Of a stretch of 7,336 nucleotides of DNA, positions 1-4,353 are shown piece after piece. Below the pieces are notes generated by a model, which saw only the letters and a program-made list of their open reading frames with translations, had not been told where the DNA came from and did not search any database. Numbering within the stretch: position 1 is the first letter of the stretch; every line of letters starts with the position of its first letter. Position numbers and translations under genes: made by a program. Source of the stretch: Verrucomicrobiota bacterium. Its GTDB lineage: Bacteria > Verrucomicrobiota > Verrucomicrobiia > Limisphaerales > UBA1096. The stretch is taken from positions 1 to 7,336 of the forward strand of contig QOAX01000025.1 in assembly GCA_003972865.1 (NCBI GenBank), read 5' to 3'.

Positions 1-161
1 GGGAGGATCCCTCCTGGGCACCCAACTCGCGCACGCTCATGTTCACCCGCCGCTCTGGTAGAAAACGTTTTTTATCGGTACTTGACGTGCCCACCAAACG
101 AGTCAAGACTTTGCCCCGCAGCTTTCAGGGCAACTGTACCCAAGCGGCTTGGAGCAAATAA
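1..161 (+). CDS. tolB: TolB C-terminal fragment (5' end outside window)
   Basis: The frame beginning at base 3 is open for 52 codons and ends in TAA at 159-161. The peptide contains EDPSWAPNSRTLMFTRRSG, then LSVLDVPTKRVKTLP, and ends TQAAWSK. This is the rhythm of a TolB/WD40-like beta-propeller blade: a 'DPxWxPdgrxlxFtS' strand, a 'lyvlDl.tgrvrrLt' strand, and a closing 'pAWSp'. TolB is a periplasmic protein that binds Pal and TolA in the Tol-Pal envelope system. The identification is supported by pal starting only 24 bases downstream, which is the standard tolB-pal order. No other frame in this stretch gives a recognisable protein. With one blade visible, another PD40-repeat protein cannot be excluded from sequence alone, but the context makes TolB by far the best call. 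Confidence 0.8.
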   Translation, partial: EDPSWAPNSRTLMFTRRSGRKRFLSVLDVPTKRVKTLPRSFQGNCTQAAWSK

Positions 162-185
162 AACAAGGCAGCTAACCTCAAGACC

Positions 186-791
186 ATGACCTCATTGAAA
201 CAAGTTGGATTGGTTCTGGCAGCCCTCATGGCAGCCACCTCGGCCGGGTGCAAAACCAAGCCCAAGAACATCACCCCCATCCCCGGCGGAAACGCCAACG
301 TGGCTGGAACAGCCAATCTTTTGAATCGTGACAACGGTGGCAAGCTCAACAGTGGAGGCGACGTCGTCACGATCGACGAAACCGGCAACATCGGCCTGTC
401 CGATCTCGGGGAATTCGAGAACATGCTGATGGATCGTGATGCCCTGGCTGCCCAGACCGTTTACTTTGAGCTGGATCGCTCTGAAATCCACCCGGACGAC
501 CTTGGCAAAGTGGAAGCCGTGGCCGGCATCCTGGCTCAGGACGCGCAAAACAAGGTGCTGATCGAGGGCCATTGCGACGAGCGCGGCACCGAGGAATACA
601 ACCGGGCGCTGGGAGAGCGCCGGGCGTTGAGCGTCCGCGACGCGCTGGCGGGCTTGGGAGTGAGCGCCGACCGGATTCGCACGATGAGCTTTGGCGAGGA
701 TCGCCCCGCCGACCCGGGTCTCGATGATGCCGCCTATTCGCGCAACCGACGCGGCGAATTTGTGCTGCTCAAGCCCAAGCTGGGGAGCTGA
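186..791 (+). CDS. pal: Peptidoglycan-associated lipoprotein Pal (OmpA-like C-terminal domain)
   Basis: This 201-residue protein has a lipoprotein signal peptide: a hydrophobic stretch at residues 7-20 and lipobox SAGC with the acylated Cys at 22. The +2 residue is Lys, consistent with outer-membrane sorting. A low-complexity linker (about 23-85) leads to an OmpA/Pal domain from about residue 88. Visible motifs are VYFELDRSEI (from 92), the peptidoglycan-binding segment EGHCDERGTEEYN (127-139) followed by ALGERRA, SFGEDRPAD, and the closing NRRGEFVL. The Asp and Arg of DERGT and the late Arg pair correspond to the diaminopimelate-binding site in this family. Pal anchors the outer membrane to the cell wall and is contacted by TolB, whose gene ends 24 bases upstream, so cotranscription is likely. 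No Shine-Dalgarno is seen at this ATG, but the signal peptide fixes the start. Confidence 0.95.
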   Translation: MTSLKQVGLVLAALMAATSAGCKTKPKNITPIPGGNANVAGTANLLNRDNGGKLNSGGDVVTIDETGNIGLSDLGEFENMLMDRDALAAQTVYFELDRSEIHPDDLGKVEAVAGILAQDAQNKVLIEGHCDERGTEEYNRALGERRALSVRDALAGLGVSADRIRTMSFGEDRPADPGLDDAAYSRNRRGEFVLLKPKLGS

Positions 792-876
792 TTTTCACCA
801 CCAACCCACCATAATGGAAGTTGGCCCTTTACATTTTGAAATAATAGGCTAGTCTTTCCGTCCTATTTGACGAGCT

Positions 877-1143
877 ATGACAAATTACCTTCAATTGGCT
901 TTTTCACCCGGGATGCCCGAAATCCTTCTGGTTTTAGCGGTAATCTTGATTTTTTTCGGTGCCAAGAAACTGCCCGAGCTGGCCAAGGGCATGGGTCAGG
1001 GGATCAAGGAATTCAAGAAAGCCACCCGTGACGTGAACAACGAACTGGAGCGGGCGATGGATGATCAACCCACTCACAGCCCACCGCCCTCCCCCAAGAT
1101 TACCGACCAAAGCGCCAGCAACGAAACCAAGAAGGACACCTGA
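877..1143 (+). CDS. tatA: Sec-independent translocase subunit TatA (TatA/TatE type)
   Basis: This 88-residue protein has the TatA plan: a short periplasmic N-terminus, one transmembrane helix (about 14-27, PEILLVLAVILIFF), the hinge FGAKKLPELA with the conserved Phe-Gly at 27-28, an amphipathic helix to about residue 50 (GMGQGIKEFKKA), and a polar disordered tail rich in Pro, Ser and Thr. TatA oligomerises in the inner membrane to form the passage for folded twin-arginine substrates recruited by TatC. The FGxKKLPELAKG hinge favours TatA over TatB. No second TatA/TatB gene lies nearby, so the system may be a minimal TatAC pair or TatB may lie elsewhere. ATG 877 is preferred over ATG 913, which would begin almost at the membrane helix. 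tatC follows closely. Confidence 0.93.
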   Translation: MTNYLQLAFSPGMPEILLVLAVILIFFGAKKLPELAKGMGQGIKEFKKATRDVNNELERAMDDQPTHSPPPSPKITDQSASNETKKDT

Positions 1144-1181
1144 TCGCACAGGTGAATCCGAGAGTGACTTGGCTCTAAACC

Positions 1182-1250
1182 ATGTCCAAGGAACCCGAGG
1201 GAACTCCGGAGCCGGGTCAATCCACTCCCGACAGCCAAGCCAAAGCGTAA
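1182..1250 (+). other. 22-codon leader ORF, probable original tatC start cut off by a +1 frameshift
   Basis: An ATG at 1182, 38 bases after the tatA stop, opens 22 codons of acidic, Pro-rich sequence (starts MSKEPEGTPEPG, ends SQAKA) before TAA at 1248-1250. Its composition resembles the downstream TatC linker. The tatC frame is open from 1168 but contains no ATG or GTG until 1255, and the first 48-base coding repeat already begins at 1246. Dropping one A from the AAA at 1242-1244 would join the two frames as ...SQAK-RKAVKKK..., giving a 543-residue TatC. The sequence therefore suggests a one-base insertion: a real mutation, a population variant, a sequencing error in a homopolymer, or much less likely programmed frameshifting. 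Confidence 0.55.
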
Positions 1251-1377
1251 AGCTGTGAAGAAGAAGGCAGCCAAGAAGAAGGCAGCGCCTGGGCGTAAAG
1301 CTGTGAAGAAGAAGGCACCCAAGAAGAAGGCATCACTTGGGCGTAAAGCTGTGAAGAAGAAGGCAGCCAAGAAGAAG
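1246..1377 (+). repeat. 48-bp in-frame tandem repeat (about 2.75 copies) in the tatC 5' region
   Basis: Copies begin at 1246, 1294 and 1342, each opening CGTAAAGCTGTGAAGAAGAA, with exactly 48 bases between starts. The last copy is cut short at about 1377. Each full unit encodes 16 residues of the form RKAVKKKAxKKKAxxG. Differences between copies fall at GCC/CCC and at the final GCGCCT/TCACTT. The period is a multiple of three and the reading frame is maintained, so selection or expansion as coding sequence is likely. The Lys/Ala/Pro pattern resembles histone H1-like or AlgP-like bacterial tails. Confidence 0.9.
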
Positions 1378-2814
1378 CACCCCAAGATCTCCCCAACACA
1401 GAAAACTCCGGAGCAGGAAGTTGCTCCCGAAAAGAGCGATGCTTCAGGCCAAGCGCCTGGCCAAGCGGACGGGGAACATCCCGAACCAAGCGGGGAGAAT
1501 CAGGATCGGGACACCCTCCATCACGACGATCCCAACTACCTCGAGGATTCACAGCACGACGATCCGTATCACCACGACTACGAGCACGAGGATCACGACA
1601 CCTATCACGCCCATCATGATGACCATTACCACCACGGGCATGAAGAGCGCCAGGAGGAACAACACGACGAACACGCAGTAACCGTGCCCGTGCCGGGTGG
1701 CGGCGGCTCCGATGGAAGTGATGACGGCGGGCCAACTGAACTTGACGAAAACGGCGAGGAATATGGCGGGCCGGTCAAGTCGTTCCTCGAGCACATGGAG
1801 GATTTGCGCTGGATGCTCATCCGCTGTGTGGCTTCAGTGTTTGTGGCAATGGTCGTCTGTCTCGCCGGCGCCCCCTACCTCGTCAAGACGCTGGCTGGGC
1901 CGCTGAACAAGGCCAAGCAGTCCCTCACCGAGAGCCGGGAAATCAGGCTGCTCGAGGAGCGCAAAAGCGAAATTCTCGTCCGGTTGACGGAAAAGGAAAC
2001 ATTTCGAATCCCGATCCAGACCGATCTCCTGGACGAAGCCCGCAATCAGCTCGGCCTACCCGACTCGATCGGGATTCCAGCGTTTCAACTCACCCCAGCG
2101 GTGGAGGACGGGAAACTGCAGTTGCTGCTTAAGCCCGACACGAATGCCGTCGCCGGTAGTGACATAGCCGCCCGGGCGGGGCCGGAGCTGAAAGCGATGG
2201 GGCCACTCAGCGCGTTCTTGGTGGCATTGCAGTTGGCGTTCTACGGCGGTATTATGTTGTCCTCACCATTCATCCTGTTTTTTATTGGCCAGTTCACTGT
2301 CCCGGCTCTGCGCAGAAAGGAGAAAAAATATCTCATCCGGGGGATCGTCGTGGGCAGCTTACTGTTCTTCAGCGGTGTGGCGTTCTGCTATTTTCTGGTG
2401 ATGAAAATCGCGCTGAGCACCTCGGCGCTGTTTGCCAACTGGCTCACTTTCGGGGCCGACGTCTGGCGGGCGGAGGACTACATCAACTTTGTCTGCAAGT
2501 TCATGTTGGGCATGGGCATCGCGTTCGAGTTGCCGGTTGTGATACTGGTCCTGGTGAAGGTAGGCGTTCTCGATTACAAGAAATTATCGGCATTCCGAAT
2601 GTATTGGGTGGTCATCAACCTTGTGCTCGCCTCCATCCTCACGCCCCCGGATTTGGTCACTCAGGTGCTCATGGCCCTGCCGATGCAGTTCTTTTACGAG
2701 TGCAGCGTCTTCATCGCCTGGATTTGGTATCGGCGCGACAGAAAAAAAGAGGCGCAACTCGCAAAAGAAGAGGCCGCAGCCGCTGGCACACCGCCCGATG
2801 AGCCGGAAAAATAG
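1255..2814 (+). CDS. tatC: Sec-independent translocase subunit TatC with long Lys-rich and His-rich N-terminal extension
   Basis: From GTG 1255 the product is 519 residues, about twice the usual 250. Residues 1-42 are Lys/Ala repeats. Residues 89-140 form a His/Asp/Glu tract with about 16 His, followed by a Gly/Ser/Asp linker and a canonical TatC core from 177. The core has FLEHMEDLR before TM1 (about 187-206), TM2 (about 321-346), the cytoplasmic loop PALRRKEKK with Glu356, TM3 (about 361-383), TM4 with FELP (Glu425), TM5, LTPPD (Asp466), and TM6 (about 467-491), then a charged tail. TatC is the inner-membrane receptor for twin-arginine signal peptides. Glu356, Glu425 and Asp466 match E. coli E103, E170 and D211; E15 is replaced by Asp183. 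The first periplasmic loop (about 208-320) is two to three times normal length. GTG 1255 has no Shine-Dalgarno and sits inside the first tandem repeat, so the true start may be ATG 1182 across a frameshift. The core assignment is secure; the N-terminus is not. Confidence 0.93.
   Translation: MKKKAAKKKAAPGRKAVKKKAPKKKASLGRKAVKKKAAKKKHPKISPTQKTPEQEVAPEKSDASGQAPGQADGEHPEPSGENQDRDTLHHDDPNYLEDSQHDDPYHHDYEHEDHDTYHAHHDDHYHHGHEERQEEQHDEHAVTVPVPGGGGSDGSDDGGPTELDENGEEYGGPVKSFLEHMEDLRWMLIRCVASVFVAMVVCLAGAPYLVKTLAGPLNKAKQSLTESREIRLLEERKSEILVRLTEKETFRIPIQTDLLDEARNQLGLPDSIGIPAFQLTPAVEDGKLQLLLKPDTNAVAGSDIAARAGPELKAMGPLSAFLVALQLAFYGGIMLSSPFILFFIGQFTVPALRRKEKKYLIRGIVVGSLLFFSGVAFCYFLVMKIALSTSALFANWLTFGADVWRAEDYINFVCKFMLGMGIAFELPVVILVLVKVGVLDYKKLSAFRMYWVVINLVLASILTPPDLVTQVLMALPMQFFYECSVFIAWIWYRRDRKKEAQLAKEEAAAAGTPPDEPEK
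1447..1467 (+). repeat. Direct pair of GGCCAAGCG within tatC
   Basis: Two GGCCAAGCG copies (1447-1455 and 1459-1467) lie 12 bases apart and encode GQAPGQA in the disordered TatC linker. The centre, CGCCTGGCCAAGCG (1454-1467), is a one-mismatch version of the perfect palindrome found in ispE. This is one of several scattered copies of the same motif. Confidence 0.6.
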
Positions 2815-2830
2815 CGCCAAAAGGCTTTAC

Positions 2831-2867
2831 ACCGGCAACCTTTCGACTACGCTGCCGGTCGCTTTTT
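2831..2867 (+). terminator. Probable Rho-independent terminator after tatC
   Basis: ACCGGCA (2831-2837) pairs perfectly with TGCCGGT (2853-2859) around a 15-base loop, followed by CGC and five T residues at 2863-2867. It lies 17 bases after the tatC stop. The stem is short and the loop large, so it is weaker than the hairpin at 3404-3433. Its T-run ends only 10 bases before the next start codon. Confidence 0.6.
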
Positions 2868-2877
2868 AACTGTTCCC

Positions 2878-3381
2878 ATGAGATATTTCGCAAAAACAAC
2901 CGCCGCTGTCGCCCTCATCGCCGTTTTCTCCGTGGGCTGTGCCGGACCCGAAAACAAGCTGGGACGTGGCCTCCGCAATTTCAGCGAGTTCACCCGTATG
3001 GGCGAATTCAGCCGTTCCGTCGAGCAAACCGCCCTCTGGGACGGCCCGCAACACGCCTACACCACCGGTGTCGTGCGTGGCCTGGGCCGCACCGTTGCCC
3101 GCACCGCCATCGGCTTCGCGGAGATCGTGACGTTTCCAATCCCCACCCCGGATTACGAGCCGTGGCTACGGGGTGCGACCGTCTTTCCGGATCCCTCTGT
3201 GGCCACGCTGGGTTATCCATGGGGCGGCCTGGTGATGCCGGACGACGCCCTGTTCCCGGCCAGTTACACACCCGGCCTGTGGGATGACGGTGTCTTTCAC
3301 CCGAACACCGCCATCGGTTTCGGCGGCGGCGACGTGGCTCCGTTTCTGCCGGGCAGCCGCTTCAAGGTGTTTGACCACTGA
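2878..3381 (+). CDS. Lipoprotein resembling exosortase system-associated TIGR04073 family
   Basis: This 167-residue protein has a lipoprotein signal peptide: Arg2/Lys6, a hydrophobic core at 8-19, and lipobox SVGC with Cys21. The mature part contains KLGRGLRNFSEF, a Gly-patterned segment (TGVVRGLGRTVARTAIG), then FAEIVTFPIPTPDYEPWLRG. The combination 'KLGRGLxN ... GxxxGxxxxxxRTxxGxxEivTFPiPxPdYEP' is what I recall of the TIGR04073 family, found mostly in genomes encoding exosortase/PEP-CTERM sorting systems. Its biochemical role is unknown to me. The C-terminal third (Tyr, Pro and Gly rich, ending FLPGSRFKVF) shows no catalytic motif. The protein is probably anchored in the outer or inner membrane facing the periplasm. 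Terminators on both sides suggest a monocistronic unit. The ATG is fixed by the signal peptide; no Shine-Dalgarno is visible. Confidence 0.75.
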   Translation: MRYFAKTTAAVALIAVFSVGCAGPENKLGRGLRNFSEFTRMGEFSRSVEQTALWDGPQHAYTTGVVRGLGRTVARTAIGFAEIVTFPIPTPDYEPWLRGATVFPDPSVATLGYPWGGLVMPDDALFPASYTPGLWDDGVFHPNTAIGFGGGDVAPFLPGSRFKVFDH

Positions 3382-3403
3382 GCCGCTGTTCAGCAATTTT
3401 CCC

Positions 3404-3433
3404 GGCGTCAACCCCGCGGTTGGCGCCTTTTTT
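3404..3433 (+). terminator. Strong Rho-independent terminator between the lipoprotein gene and ispE
   Basis: GGCGTCAACC (3404-3413) pairs with GGTTGGCGCC (3418-3427) as a 10-bp stem with one T-G wobble and a CCGC tetraloop, followed directly by six T residues (3428-3433). It lies 22 bases after the lipoprotein stop. The T-run ends five bases before the ispE GTG, so it occupies the place where an ispE ribosome binding site would be. Confidence 0.88.
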
Positions 3434-3438
3434 GTGTT

Positions 3439-4353
3439 GTGAAACTCAGCCGCAAATCGCACTGCAAAATCAACCTGCTACTCAACGTCGTCGGCCAGAG
3501 CGACGACGGCTTTCACGAACTGGAAATGTTGATGCTGCCGGTGCCTATTTTTGACCGGCTCGACTTCGAGTTGGCCAATAGCGGCATCGGCCTGACCTGC
3601 AACCAACCGGGCATCCCCACCGATTCGGGCAATCTGGCTTGGCGCGCCGCAGAATCGTTTGCGTCCAAGGCCGGGATCACGGACGGCGTCCGCATCCACC
3701 TCGAAAAGACCATCCAGGCCGAGGGCGGCCTCGGCGGCGGCAGCGGCAACGCGGCAGCGACCCTCCTCGCGCTCAACGAACTCCACGGCCAAGCGCTTGG
3801 CCAAGCGACACTGCACGAGCTCGCCGCCGAACTCGGCAGCGATGTCCCGTTCTTCCTGCAAAGCCAAACGGCCGTGGCCAGGGGGCGCGGCGAAATGATC
3901 GAGCCGGTTGCGCCACTCGCGGCGCTCGACGGCAAGTCGCTGCTGCTCGTCCGCCCCGGCTTCGGTGTCCCGACGCCTTGGGCGTACCAGGCCTTGGCCA
4001 AGTTTCCCGAGGCGAAAAGCCGCCCGCCCGGCCAGGCGGACGAGCTGGCCAGGCGCTTGGCCAACGGCACGCTGACCGAGGCCGCCGACGCGTTTTACAA
4101 CTCACTCGAGGCACCGGTCTTCAACAAGTTCCCGTTGCTGAAGTTGATGAGAGAACACGCCCTGGCCAACGGCGCGGAGGCCGCGCTCATGTGCGGCAGC
4201 GGCTCAACCATTTTCGCAATCTGCCCGGATGCCGCGACGGCAGAGTCGCTTAACCGGGCGACCGAGTCGGCGTTCGGCCAACAGTCACTCGTGCAGACTG
4301 CCTCGCTGCCAGGCGACTTCCCCAAAGTCAAAAGCACTACAGCCAGCCCTTGA
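3439..4353 (+). CDS. ispE: 4-diphosphocytidyl-2-C-methyl-D-erythritol kinase IspE
   Basis: This is a 304-residue GHMP kinase that phosphorylates the 2-hydroxyl of CDP-ME with ATP in the MEP (non-mevalonate) isoprenoid pathway, in the cytosol. Visible motifs are CKINLLLNVVG with catalytic Lys10, DGFHELE (23-29), the glycine-rich phosphate loop GGLGGGSGNAAA (96-107), GSDVPFF with catalytic Asp135, YNSLE (220-224), and the third GHMP motif ALMCGSGSTIF (249-259). Length is slightly above the usual 280-300. GTG 3439 gives the expected N-terminus and no in-frame ATG lies upstream. There is no Shine-Dalgarno, and a strong terminator ends five bases upstream, so the transcript may be leaderless. The 3' end overlaps the convergent phospholipase D gene by 17 bases. 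The loops at 117-123 (GQALGQA) and 198-210 are encoded by copies of the GGCCAAGCG motif. Confidence 0.96.
   Translation: MKLSRKSHCKINLLLNVVGQSDDGFHELEMLMLPVPIFDRLDFELANSGIGLTCNQPGIPTDSGNLAWRAAESFASKAGITDGVRIHLEKTIQAEGGLGGGSGNAAATLLALNELHGQALGQATLHELAAELGSDVPFFLQSQTAVARGRGEMIEPVAPLAALDGKSLLLVRPGFGVPTPWAYQALAKFPEAKSRPPGQADELARRLANGTLTEAADAFYNSLEAPVFNKFPLLKLMREHALANGAEAALMCGSGSTIFAICPDAATAESLNRATESAFGQQSLVQTASLPGDFPKVKSTTASP
3787..3807 (+). repeat. Perfect CGCTTGGCCAAGCG palindrome with flanking half copy in ispE
   Basis: Two GGCCAAGCG copies (3787-3795 and 3799-3807), spaced 12 bases apart as in tatC, create a perfect 14-bp palindrome CGCTTGGCCAAGCG (3794-3807) and an overlapping perfect 12-bp palindrome CCAAGCGCTTGG (3789-3800). 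They encode GQALGQA between the glycine-rich loop and the Asp135 segment of IspE. Confidence 0.75.
4030..4067 (+). repeat. Cluster of degenerate GGCCAAGCG-type motifs in ispE
   Basis: GGCCAGGCG (4030-4038), CTGGCCAGGCGC (4045-4056) and GCGCTTGGCCAACGG (4053-4067) follow one another in the segment encoding GQADELARRLANG. A separate CTTGGCCAAG palindrome lies just upstream at 3993-4002. These are degenerate relatives of the 3794-3807 palindrome, read in other codon phases. Confidence 0.5.

Noticed and set aside
801..824. Possible terminator after pal (CCAAC ... GTTGG)
   Set aside because: The stem is only 5 bp with a large loop and no T-run, so it is not supported as a terminator.
828..870. 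Promoter candidate upstream of tatA (TTTACA-like -35)
   Set aside because: No acceptable -10 hexamer at 16-18 base spacing was found.
1246..1377. CRISPR-like array
   Set aside because: The 48-bp units are contiguous in-frame coding repeats without unique spacers.
1217..1735. 172-codon minus-strand ORF opposite the tatC N-terminal region
   Set aside because: It is a mirror of the Lys/His-rich repeats (AAG read as CTT) and gives low-complexity Arg/His/Ser sequence; the plus strand reads continuously into a clear TatC core.
3513..4253. Long ORFs on both strands overlapping ispE (185 codons minus, 204 codons plus in another frame)
   Set aside because: GC-rich shadow frames with Arg/Pro/Ala-rich products and no domain pattern; ispE motifs occupy the true frame throughout.
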